A DNA stretch of 64,000 bases from Candidatus Rokuibacteriota bacterium (GTDB taxonomy: Bacteria; Methylomirabilota; Methylomirabilia; Rokubacteriales; CSP1-6), in NCBI GenBank assembly GCA_003220495.1, contig QHSP01000037.1, forward strand, positions 1 through 64,000. The letters run 5' to 3'. Numbering within the stretch: the stretch's first letter is position 1; the number at the start of each line of letters is the position of its first letter. Positions 39,171 through 47,930 of the stretch are shown here, in pieces. The position numbers and the translations under genes are program-made. The notes under the pieces are model-generated. The model was not told the DNA's origin, did no database searches, and saw nothing but the letters and a program-made list of their open reading frames with translations.

Positions 39171-39908
39171 TCACCGAACCTTCCGGGTTCCGCGGACCAC
39201 CGGAGTCTCGGGGTCCATCACGAAGCGGATGCGCGGCAAGTCCGTATCGCAGGTGGAGACGCTCGCCGAGATCGGCGTCGTCAGCTCCACCAGCGCCGCG
39301 TTCCACGCGCCGGGCTCGAAGCGGCTCACGTCGGCGCGGCCGCGGCTGGCCTGATGCAGCGTGTAATGCGGATCCACCTGGATCAGCTGCGCGGCGCCGT
39401 CGACCCGGACCAAGGTGACCCCGTGGATGTACTGAAGGTCGCCGCCCGAGACGATCTCCGGATCGACCAGCGCCAGCTCGAGGATCGTCCGGCCGTCTCG
39501 CCGCACCATCGCGGCCACACGGTCGTGATAGCGCCTGAGCGTGATCTCGCCCGGCACCACCGGATAGCCCCAGCGTTCCCGGAGCGCGCCCACGGCGCTC
39601 GGGCTCGATGCGACCGCGCCCAGGACGTAGCCGCGCGGATGGACGCCCGCCCGTGCCATCAAGCGTACCTGGGCCAGGTCGAAGGAGCCGACCGGGCTCT
39701 CGGGATATCGCGTCACCACGAAGGTGACGTATTCGGGAATCGCCGGATGGAGCGCCCGCGGCAAGAGCACGCGCGTGCCGTCGGCGACCTCGCACGAGAG
39801 CTGGAGGATCTCGGCCTTCGGCAGCTCCCACGCCTCGGTGTCGAGGTCGCGCATCGCCGGCAGCCCGCCGGCGATCGTTCCGAGCTCGAGCTCGCCGAAG
39901 AGGGGCAT
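39171..39908 (-). CDS. Acetoacetate decarboxylase-like protein
   Basis: Layout resembles acetoacetate decarboxylase superfamily (VTRYPESPVGSFDLAQVRLMARAGVHPRGYVLGAVASS). Confidence 0.6.
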   Translation of the reverse strand: MPLFGELELGTIAGGLPAMRDLDTEAWELPKAEILQLSCEVADGTRVLLPRALHPAIPEYVTFVVTRYPESPVGSFDLAQVRLMARAGVHPRGYVLGAVASSPSAVGALRERWGYPVVPGEITLRRYHDRVAAMVRRDGRTILELALVDPEIVSGGDLQYIHGVTLVRVDGAAQLIQVDPHYTLHQASRGRADVSRFEPGAWNAALVELTTPISASVSTCDTDLPRIRFVMDPETPVVRGTRKVR

Positions 39909-40993
39909 CAGGACTTCCCGCCGTTGAACGCAGGCATGACCTCCCGGGCGAAGAGCCGGAGGCTCGCCAGCACCTCGGCCTGCGGGATCGACTCCGCGGT
40001 GTTGACGAGGAAGTTGACGCGGTCGACACCGCACGCCTCCCAGCGCTTGAGCGCGCGCGTGATGCGCTCCGGGCCGCCGAGGCACAGCCCCTCGCCCGCC
40101 TGCTCGGAGGCATCCGGACCGGTCGCCTGGCGCCGGAGCTGCGGCAGAAGGCCGAGCGACGGGTATGACTTGGATGGATAGGTCTCGCGCACCGAGATCA
40201 GCTGCGCGGCGAGATAGTTGAAGTGGTTCGCCATCTGGCGCCCGGTCTTGAGCGCGACGGCGTCGTCCTCGTGACAATAGAGGAAGTTGACCGTCGACAC
40301 CTGATCGTTGACGAACTCGCCCACGGGCTCGCAAAGCTGGATGCGCCGGCGATACTCGGCGATGCGCTTGTCCTGCTCGGCGAACTGGCCGAAGGTGAGA
40401 CCGAGGCTGCCGAGCCCGCGGTCGGCGGCGTCGAGCTCGGTGCCCGGGCTCGTCACCGCCACCCACATCGGCGGATGCGGGCGCTGGTAGACTTTCGGGA
40501 GGATCGTGCGGCGCGGCATCGACCAGAACTCGCCCTCGAACTCGAACTTCTCCGACGTCCACATCCGCGGCAGGCAGCGCACGAACTCGTCCCAGCTCTT
40601 CTTGGTCACGTCCGGGCTCGCATTGAACCCGGCGAGCTCCGTCCACGTCGCCGAGCGCCCGGTGCCGACCTCGACGCGGCCGCCCGAGAGGATGTCGAGC
40701 ACCGCGGTCCGCTCGGCGATCTTGATCGGATGGTTGAACTCCGGCACGCAGACGACGATGCCGAAACCGACCCGGATTCGCTTCGTCACCATGGCGCACG
40801 CTGTCAGGAACAGCTCCGGCGCCGGACAGTGCGAGTACTCCTCCAGGAAGTGATGCTCGACCGCCCAGACCTGGTCAAATCCCAGCTCGTCGGCGAGCCT
40901 CACCTGCTCGAGGGCGTTGTCGTAGACGGTCCGCTCGGACTCGCGGGTCCACGGACGCGGGACCGAGAGCTCGTAGAAGAGTCCGAATTTCAT
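39908..40993 (-). CDS. LLM-class flavin-dependent oxidoreductase
   Basis: MKFGLFYELSVPRPW..., FDQVWAVEHHFLEEYSHCPAPELFLTACAMVTKRIRVGFGI. Confidence 0.92.
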   Translation of the reverse strand: MKFGLFYELSVPRPWTRESERTVYDNALEQVRLADELGFDQVWAVEHHFLEEYSHCPAPELFLTACAMVTKRIRVGFGIVVCVPEFNHPIKIAERTAVLDILSGGRVEVGTGRSATWTELAGFNASPDVTKKSWDEFVRCLPRMWTSEKFEFEGEFWSMPRRTILPKVYQRPHPPMWVAVTSPGTELDAADRGLGSLGLTFGQFAEQDKRIAEYRRRIQLCEPVGEFVNDQVSTVNFLYCHEDDAVALKTGRQMANHFNYLAAQLISVRETYPSKSYPSLGLLPQLRRQATGPDASEQAGEGLCLGGPERITRALKRWEACGVDRVNFLVNTAESIPQAEVLASLRLFAREVMPAFNGGKS

Positions 40994-41610
40994 GAGCGTG
41001 CCTTTCTCGGACGCGCGTGGCTCGAGAGCCCGCGTTCCCAGAGGTACTCCTGCTCACCCAGGTGCTTCCCGACCCAGCGGCCCAGGACGAAGAACACGTC
41101 ACTCAGGCGGTTCAGGAATCGGAGCGGCCACTCACCGATCGGCTCCTGGCGGGACAGCGCGAGGAGCTCACGCTCCGCGCGGCGGCACACCGTGCGGGCC
41201 TGGTGGAGAAATCCGTTGATGCGCCCGCCGCCCGGCAGGACGAACGACTTGAGAGGCGGCAGATCTTTCTGGCACCGGTCCATGAGCTCCTCGAGCTCCT
41301 TGACCTCGCCCTCGCCGACCTTGAACATTCCTTCGTAGACGGCGTCGGGTGGCGTGGCCAGCTCGCTTCCCAGGTCGAAGAGCTGGTTCTGGATCTTTCG
41401 CAACACTTCGTCGAGCCAGCGGTGGCGCTCGCCCTCGTCGAGCCGCTCGGCGTTGAACACGCGCACCAGGCCGACGACGGCGTTGAGCTCGTCGACCGTG
41501 CCGTAGGCCACGATGCGCGGCGAGTCCTTCGGGATCCGCTTGCCGCCGACCAGGGAGGTCTCGCCCTTGTCGCCGGTGCGAGTGTAGACGCGCGTGATGC
41601 TGATGGGCAT
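40990..41610 (-). CDS. Cob(I)yrinic acid a,c-diamide adenosyltransferase, PduO type
   Basis: ITRVYTRTGDKGETSLVGGKRIPKDSPRIVAYGTVDELNA, C-term RAERELLALS..FLNRLSDVFFVLGRW. Confidence 0.93.
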   Translation of the reverse strand: MPISITRVYTRTGDKGETSLVGGKRIPKDSPRIVAYGTVDELNAVVGLVRVFNAERLDEGERHRWLDEVLRKIQNQLFDLGSELATPPDAVYEGMFKVGEGEVKELEELMDRCQKDLPPLKSFVLPGGGRINGFLHQARTVCRRAERELLALSRQEPIGEWPLRFLNRLSDVFFVLGRWVGKHLGEQEYLWERGLSSHARPRKARS

Positions 41611-41681
41611 GGAGCCTCCCTCCCTTGTCTGTCAGCGGTATTCTACTTGAACGCGGCGGGTCGCTCGGGGATGATCGACGG

Positions 41682-42875
41682 GTGAAATCGCGCGCCCGCG
41701 CGGTGCTCGCCGCCGCCTGCAGCATCCACTTCGTCCACGACGGATTCTCGGACATCCTCTACGTGCTGCTGCCGATCTGGGCGAACGAGTTCCGGCTGAC
41801 CTTCGCGCAGGTCGGGATCATCCGTACCGCGTACAGCGGGGGGATGGCCGCATTCCAGATTCCAGCGGGACTGCTCGCCGAGCGCTGGGGCGAGCGGAGG
41901 CTCTTGGCCGCGGGGACGGCGGTCACCGCGTGCGGGTTCATCGCCGCCGGGATGGTCGGCGGATTCGTGTCGTTGCTGGCGGTGCTCCTGATCGCCGGCC
42001 TCGGCTCCGGCGTCCAGCACCCCCTCTCGTCCTCGCTCGTCTCGAAAGCGTACGAGACCGGACCGCGGCGCGCCGCGCTCGGGACTTACAACTTCTCCGG
42101 AGACCTCGGCAAGGTCGCGGTGCCGGCGGCGGTTGCCTTCGCGGCGCTCGGGGTCGGCTGGCGCACGGCCTCGGCGGCCTACGGCGTGTTCGGTCTCGTG
42201 GCGGCGCTCGCGATTCTCGGGGTGCTGGCGCGGCTGACCCCCGATATGCCTGGGGCGGCCACTGACACGAGGCCGAAGGATCTGGTCGCGGGCCCATCCG
42301 GTTGGGGGATCCGCGATCTGCGCGGCTTTCAGGCCTTGACCGCCATCGGGATGATCGACAACGCGACGCGGACCGGATTTCTCACGTTCCTGCCGTTCGC
42401 CCTGATCGCCAAGGGCTCGTCGGTCGCGGGCGTCGGCACCGCGCTGGCGCTGCTCTTCGCCGGCGGCGCCGTCGGCAAGTTCGCCTGCGGGCTCGTGGCC
42501 GAGCGTCTCGGCGTGATCCGCACGGTCGTCCTCACCGAGGCCGCGACCGCGCTCGGGATCCTGGCGCTGATCCCCTCGCCGCTGCCGGTCGCGCTCGCGC
42601 TCCTGCCGCTGATCGGCGTGGCGCTGAACGGCACCTCGTCGGTGCTCTACGGGACCGTCGCCGACCTCGTCAGCGCCGACCGCCGCTCCCGCGCGTACGG
42701 CCTCTACTACACCGTGACGATCATGTCGTCAGCGCTGGCGCCCTCGGTCTACGGCCTGATCGGCGACCTGGCCGGCGTTTCGACGACGCTCGTCGTGGTC
42801 TCAGCGCTCGTGCTCACGACGATTCCGCTCTGCCTCGTCCTCCGGGCTTCCGTCGCTGAGCCAGCCCGTACGTGA
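41682..42875 (+). CDS. MFS transporter
   Basis: FVHDGFSDILYVLLPIW, multiple hydrophobic segments; start uncertain (GTG 41682 or ATG 41625). Confidence 0.87.
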   Translation: MKSRARAVLAAACSIHFVHDGFSDILYVLLPIWANEFRLTFAQVGIIRTAYSGGMAAFQIPAGLLAERWGERRLLAAGTAVTACGFIAAGMVGGFVSLLAVLLIAGLGSGVQHPLSSSLVSKAYETGPRRAALGTYNFSGDLGKVAVPAAVAFAALGVGWRTASAAYGVFGLVAALAILGVLARLTPDMPGAATDTRPKDLVAGPSGWGIRDLRGFQALTAIGMIDNATRTGFLTFLPFALIAKGSSVAGVGTALALLFAGGAVGKFACGLVAERLGVIRTVVLTEAATALGILALIPSPLPVALALLPLIGVALNGTSSVLYGTVADLVSADRRSRAYGLYYTVTIMSSALAPSVYGLIGDLAGVSTTLVVVSALVLTTIPLCLVLRASVAEPART

Positions 42876-42881
42876 TTGGCC

Positions 42882-43025
42882 CGGATCATTCGCGAACGAC
42901 CCCCTCGTCCCGCCCGCAGCTCGAAGAGCTGCGATTCGGGCGAGTGGGTGACGGAGTCGGCCGAGGGGGCGCGGCCCCGGCGTCAGGACCCGTCCGCCTC
43001 TCGCTCGAGGTTCGCGAATAATCCG
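42882..43025. repeat. Palindromic intergenic element with 16-bp terminal inverted repeats and internal hairpins
   Basis: CGGATCATTCGCGAAC (42882-42897) vs reverse complement of 43010-43025 CGGATTATTCGCGAAC (15/16); inner hairpin around CAGCTCGAAGAGCTG. Confidence 0.85.
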
Positions 43026-43027
43026 AG

Positions 43028-43510
43028 CTAGCTCAGCTCGAGCTCCATGAAGCGGGTCCCGACGACCGGATTCTCGCAGTACGGCGCGATCTCGCCGAAG
43101 CCGAGCGTCTGATAGAGCGCGAACCCTTCCTTCATCGACGGCAGGGTGTCGAGCCGCATGCGCGCGTACCCGATCTCACGCGCCTCCCGGATCACGGTCT
43201 CCGCCAGGCGGCGTCCGAGGCGCGAGCCCCGCGCGGTCGGTCGGACGTAGAGCCGCTTCATCTCGCAGATGCCGTCGCCGAGGGGGCGCAGCGCCACGCA
43301 GCCGATGGGCTCGGGACCGTCGATCGCGAGGAACAGCCGGCCCGCCGGCGGCGCATAGGCGCCCGGTAGCTCCGCGACCTCTCGCGCGAAGCCCTGGAAG
43401 GTGAGCTCGATCCCGAGGGACGCCTCGTACTCCTGGAAGAGCCGTCGCGCGGTGGCAATCTGATCGGGCAACGTCGCGCGGACGATGTCGATGCTCATGT
43501 CAGCGCTCAT
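43028..43510 (-). CDS. GNAT N-acetyltransferase
   Basis: EMKRLYVRPTARGSRLGRRLAETVIREAREIGYARMRLDTLPSM..ALYQTLGF. Confidence 0.9.
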   Translation of the reverse strand: MSADMSIDIVRATLPDQIATARRLFQEYEASLGIELTFQGFAREVAELPGAYAPPAGRLFLAIDGPEPIGCVALRPLGDGICEMKRLYVRPTARGSRLGRRLAETVIREAREIGYARMRLDTLPSMKEGFALYQTLGFGEIAPYCENPVVGTRFMELELS

Positions 43511-44622
43511 GTCAGATAGAAGGGCCGCGCCGCGGCGGCCTGATACGGATAGCGCGCGAGCACGCTCGGATCGGGGTCGGCGCCGAGCCCGGGTCGATCG
43601 GGGACGCCGACGGTGCCATTGGCGAAGCGGATCGGCTCGCTGATCAGCGAGGCGACGAGCGGTGTCCCCGGGAACTCGACGTACGGCACACCAGGTGTCG
43701 CGGCCGCAAGGTGCAAGCTCGCCGCGAGCCCCGGCCCGTAGTAGAACGAGTGCGGGACGAAGGTCACGTTGGCGGCGGCCGCGAGGACCGCGATCTTCTT
43801 CATCTCGAGGAGCCCGCCCACCTTCGTCACGCTCGGCTGAACGATGTCCGCCGCGCCGTGTCCGATCAACTCTCGGAAGCCGAACAGGGTCGCGTCGTTC
43901 TCGCCGGTGGCGATCGGAATCCTCAGTGCGGCGCGAACGCGCGCGAGCCCCGCATAGTCCTCCGGCGGCCAGAGCGGCTCCTCGAGCCACCGGAGATCGA
44001 AACGCTCGAGCCGCCGACCGAGCCGGATGGCCTCCTCGACCGACCACGGACAGTTCGTGTCGAGCATGAGATCGACGTCGTCGCCGGCAACCCCACGCGC
44101 CACGGCAACGGACTCGACGTCGGTTTGATGGAGCTTGATCGCGTTGTGGCCCAGAGCCAGCGCGCCGGTGACCGCCTGTCCGACCTGACTGGGTGTGTCG
44201 TAGCGCAGAAGGCTCGAGTAGACACGCAGCCGCGACTGGCAGAGGCCGCCGAGCAGCTCGTAGACCGGGACGTTCCGCGCCTTGCCGGCCAGATCCCAGA
44301 GCGCGAGCTCGACGCCGCTCACCGCCATCATTCCGAGACCGCGCCGTCCCCAGATCATCAGCGCGCGGTGCATGCGGTCGACCAGGCTCTCGATCTGCGT
44401 CGGATCCTGGCCGAGCAGGATCGGCGCCAGCGCGTCGTCGACGACGTGGCACACCGCCTCCGTCGCGCCATAGGCGAAGCTCTCGCCCCAGCCGGTCAGC
44501 CCGTCGTCAGTGATGGCGCGGACGAGGATCTGCTTGCCGGCGCCGGGGGCCCACGAGGACGGCGGGCCTACCACCTGGAGGGGAACCGCCAGCGGGATCG
44601 CTCGGATCTCCGTGATCTTCAT
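43507..44622 (-). CDS. Mandelate racemase/muconate lactonizing enzyme family protein
   Basis: MKITEIRAIPLAVPL, GVELALWDLAGKA, LMLDTNCPWS, ATGENDAT. Confidence 0.9.
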   Translation of the reverse strand: MKITEIRAIPLAVPLQVVGPPSSWAPGAGKQILVRAITDDGLTGWGESFAYGATEAVCHVVDDALAPILLGQDPTQIESLVDRMHRALMIWGRRGLGMMAVSGVELALWDLAGKARNVPVYELLGGLCQSRLRVYSSLLRYDTPSQVGQAVTGALALGHNAIKLHQTDVESVAVARGVAGDDVDLMLDTNCPWSVEEAIRLGRRLERFDLRWLEEPLWPPEDYAGLARVRAALRIPIATGENDATLFGFRELIGHGAADIVQPSVTKVGGLLEMKKIAVLAAAANVTFVPHSFYYGPGLAASLHLAAATPGVPYVEFPGTPLVASLISEPIRFANGTVGVPDRPGLGADPDPSVLARYPYQAAAARPFYLT

Positions 44623-44623
44623 C

Positions 44624-46114
44624 TCAGAGATCCCCGAGCCCCAGCTCCTCCCACCGCTCGCGCACCCGCGCCTCGTCGTCGGGCGACGGGCGTACCGTCG
44701 GCGGGAACCGTTCGCCGCCCCACTCGGCGCGGCGCGCGAGCTTCCACGAGCGTGTCGCATCGATCAGCACCCGGTTCCAGAGTCCGGTGCCGAGCTGCGC
44801 CACGTCCCGATCTTCCGGCGGAGTGCTCGGGTCGATCGGCGAGCCGAAGATCCCAGGGAAGACGACGATGCCGTCCTGCCCGGCGTTGACCCGATGCGCG
44901 AACGCCCAGTCGACCTGCTCGTACGAGGCGGGGTCGATGTCCTCCTCGACCACGGTGACGTGCTTGTAGCGGTACTGCGCCGCGCTCGAGCCCCAGAGCG
45001 CCGCCGCGATCTGCTTGGGCTGGCCCTGGTACGCCTTCTTGATCTGGACGACGATGTTCACGCCGTTGGTGATCGGGGGAACGAAGACGTCGCGCACGCC
45101 GGGAATCCCGGCCGCCGTCAGGATGTTCCACGCGATCGCCGCGCGCTGGACCGACGACATCACGCTGTTCTCGCTGTACGAGCCGGGCAAGGTGCCCTCG
45201 AGGCAGCCCCGGAAAATCGGATCGCGGCGGTGCGTGACGCACGTCACCTGCATCGTGGGACGCGGCGTCGGCACGTCCGAGACGTAGCCGGTAAACTCGC
45301 CGAACGGTCCCTCGGTCTCGTACGTCGCCGGATCGTCGCTGATGAACCCCTCGATCACGATCTCCGCGCTGGCCGGCACCTCCAGGTCGACCGTCTCGCA
45401 GCGGACCAGCTCGGCGGGCTCGCCGCGATAGGCGCCCATCACGTCCCACTCGCACACGCCGGTCGGAATCGGCGAGCCTGCCAGGAACGGCATGATCGGG
45501 TCCCAGCCGATCACGCAGGCGACCGGCATCGGCTCTCGGCGGGCCGAGTACTTCAAGAAGTGCTGGCCCCAGTGCTGCCCGCCCTTGATGAGCAGGAACG
45601 GCGCCGTGTTCTTCTGGCCGATCATGCCGCGGTAGATGCCGACGTTCATCGCGCGCGTCTCCGGATCGCGGGTGACGATTCCGGAGAACGTGTGGATGTA
45701 GCGCCCCCCCTCGAGGTAATGCCACTTCGGGACTGGAAACTCCGTCTGGTCGATGTCATTGCCGTGGACGACCACGTCCTTGACGGGGCCGCTCGCGACG
45801 ATCTTCGGTGCGATCGTCTGACGATTCGTCTTCATGACGTGCTGCACCAGGTCGCGATTGGACGCATCCTTGGGAAACCCGAGCGAGAGCGCCAGCCGGC
45901 CGACGCTCCCGAGGCCGCTGATGAAGAGCTTCGTGCAGCGCCCGGCCTCGTAGCCCTTGATGCGCTCGAAGAGCAGCGCGGGCCCTTTTTTCTCGAGCAC
46001 CCGGCGCGCGATGGCGCCGAGCTCGCGGTCCCAGTCGACCTCGGCCGTGATGCGCCGCAGCTCGCCGTCCTTGTCGAGCCGCGCGATCCACTCACGCATG
46101 TCGACGAAGCTCAT
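44624..46114 (-). CDS. UbiD family decarboxylase
   Basis: DMREWIARLDKDGELRRI, NVGIYRGMIGQKNTAPFLLIKGGQHWGQHFLKY, EGPFGEFTGYVSD. Confidence 0.92.
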   Translation of the reverse strand: MSFVDMREWIARLDKDGELRRITAEVDWDRELGAIARRVLEKKGPALLFERIKGYEAGRCTKLFISGLGSVGRLALSLGFPKDASNRDLVQHVMKTNRQTIAPKIVASGPVKDVVVHGNDIDQTEFPVPKWHYLEGGRYIHTFSGIVTRDPETRAMNVGIYRGMIGQKNTAPFLLIKGGQHWGQHFLKYSARREPMPVACVIGWDPIMPFLAGSPIPTGVCEWDVMGAYRGEPAELVRCETVDLEVPASAEIVIEGFISDDPATYETEGPFGEFTGYVSDVPTPRPTMQVTCVTHRRDPIFRGCLEGTLPGSYSENSVMSSVQRAAIAWNILTAAGIPGVRDVFVPPITNGVNIVVQIKKAYQGQPKQIAAALWGSSAAQYRYKHVTVVEEDIDPASYEQVDWAFAHRVNAGQDGIVVFPGIFGSPIDPSTPPEDRDVAQLGTGLWNRVLIDATRSWKLARRAEWGGERFPPTVRPSPDDEARVRERWEELGLGDL

Positions 46115-46151
46115 CGCCCCGGCCTCCTTTTCCTCGAGCGCTCGGCGGCGC

Positions 46152-47159
46152 TCATCCGCCGAGCGCCGGCGCGACCTCGCCGAGGAAGCGCTTGAACTGG
46201 CCCACCTGGTCCCAGGAGCCGAAGCGCAGCGCCATGTGGCCGACGCCGGCCGCGAAGTATGCGGAGAGCTCTTGCGCGCACTGCGTGGGGCCGCCGGCGA
46301 TGGTCCACTGCTCGACGAACTCGCGTGAGAACTTCGACGTGTAGTACGTGTCCAGGAAGGCCTTGGTCTCCTCGAGCCCCTTCTGACGATCCTCGTTGAT
46401 GTTGATGTTGTGATAGAGCGCGCTGCCGAGCTTCGTCGGATCCCGGCCTTCCTCGCGCGCCATCGCGCCGATGCGGCTCCACTGCCGCCGGAACTCGTCC
46501 GGCGAGAGCTTGTTCGTCATCCAGCCGTCGGCGTGGCGCGCGATGCGTCGGAACGAGCGCTCGATGACCGCCTCCGACGCCGACGCGCCGCCCTTCCACG
46601 TGAGGCCGGTGGGATTGGACGCGATCCATATCGGGCACGGCTGCTGCACGGGCCGCGGCTCGAGCGTCACGTTCTCGAACGAGTAGAACCGGCCCTGGTG
46701 CGAGACGTTCTTGCCGCCGAAGAGGCGGCGCAGCACGGCGATCCCTTCCTCGAGTCGTCCCACGCGCTCGGCCGACGCGATGGACATGACGTCGTGCTCG
46801 GCGGCCTGCGCGGCGTTCGCCTCGCTCGGCCCGCCCAGGCACACCGCGAGCAATGTCCGACCTCCGGAAAGCACGTCGAGGCTCGCCCACTGATGCGCGA
46901 GCATGACCGGATGGCGGTGCACGAACGTCGCCATGCAGCCGACGCCCAGACGCAGCTTCGTCGTCACGGCCGCCAGCGCGGAGAGCAAGGTCACCGACTC
47001 GAGGCGCGGCTTGGCCAGGAGACTGTCGCCGGCCCAGACGGCGTCGAAGAAGCCGGAGCGCTCGGCCTGCACCGTGAGGTCGACGAGATCCGGCACCTTG
47101 ACGGCGCCGAGCACGACCGCGCGATTCGCGAGGATCAATCCGAACGAAGAGGGGGCCAT
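46152..47159 (-). CDS. LLM-class flavin-dependent oxidoreductase
   Basis: FDAVWAGDSLLAKPRLESVTLLSALAAVTTKLRLGVGC..HRHPVMLAHQWASLDVLSGGR. Confidence 0.92.
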   Translation of the reverse strand: MAPSSFGLILANRAVVLGAVKVPDLVDLTVQAERSGFFDAVWAGDSLLAKPRLESVTLLSALAAVTTKLRLGVGCMATFVHRHPVMLAHQWASLDVLSGGRTLLAVCLGGPSEANAAQAAEHDVMSIASAERVGRLEEGIAVLRRLFGGKNVSHQGRFYSFENVTLEPRPVQQPCPIWIASNPTGLTWKGGASASEAVIERSFRRIARHADGWMTNKLSPDEFRRQWSRIGAMAREEGRDPTKLGSALYHNININEDRQKGLEETKAFLDTYYTSKFSREFVEQWTIAGGPTQCAQELSAYFAAGVGHMALRFGSWDQVGQFKRFLGEVAPALGG

Positions 47160-47162
47160 TGC

Positions 47163-47930
47163 TTACCTCCCGGTGTACTTGGGCGGCCGCTTCTCCAGGA
47201 AGGCGGTCACGCCCTCCGCGTAGTCGTGGGTGGAGCGGAGCCACGCGTACGCCTTGCGCTCGAGCTCGAGCGCGGTCTCGAGCGGCGCCTCGGCACCACG
47301 ATTGAGTACCATCTTCAAGGTGCGGAGCGCCAGCGGCGCACGATCGGCGAGCTCGCCGGCCAAGGCGGCTACCGCCTCGTCGAGCTTGTCGTCCGGCACC
47401 GCCATGGTGATGAGCCCCCACGCCTCGGCCCGCTCCGCCGAGATCCGCTGCCCGGTCATCATGAAGAGCTTGCCGCGCGTCATGCCGATCAGCCGCAGCG
47501 CGCGCTGGGTGCCGCCGCTGCCGGGGATCATCCCCAGGCGAACCTCCGGGAACGCGAACTCGGACCGCACGGTGGCCAGCCGGAAGTCGCAGGCGACGGC
47601 CAGCTCGAGACCGGCCCCCATCGTATACCCGTCGATGGCGGCGATGACCGGCTTGCGGCACCGTTCGGCGGCCGTGAGCGTGTCGCCCCACAGCTCGAGA
47701 TCGGCGGGCTCCTGCTGGAGGAACTCGGACACGTCGCCGCCGGCGCTGAACGCCTTGCCGCCCGCGCCGCGGATCACGACCACGCGGACGCTCTCGTCGC
47801 CCTCGAGCCCCGCGAAGATGCCGGGGAACTCGCTGCGCATCGCGACGGTCATCGTGTTCATCCGGGGCTGGCGATCGATCCAGATGGTCGCCACGGCCCC
47901 GGCGCGCTCGACTCGAAGAAACTCGCTCAT
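47163..47930 (-). CDS. Enoyl-CoA hydratase/isomerase family protein
   Basis: VVVIRGAGGKAFSAGGDVSEF, AAIDGYTMGAGLELAVACDFRLA, RLGMIPGSGGTQRA. Confidence 0.93.
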   Translation of the reverse strand: MSEFLRVERAGAVATIWIDRQPRMNTMTVAMRSEFPGIFAGLEGDESVRVVVIRGAGGKAFSAGGDVSEFLQQEPADLELWGDTLTAAERCRKPVIAAIDGYTMGAGLELAVACDFRLATVRSEFAFPEVRLGMIPGSGGTQRALRLIGMTRGKLFMMTGQRISAERAEAWGLITMAVPDDKLDEAVAALAGELADRAPLALRTLKMVLNRGAEAPLETALELERKAYAWLRSTHDYAEGVTAFLEKRPPKYTGR

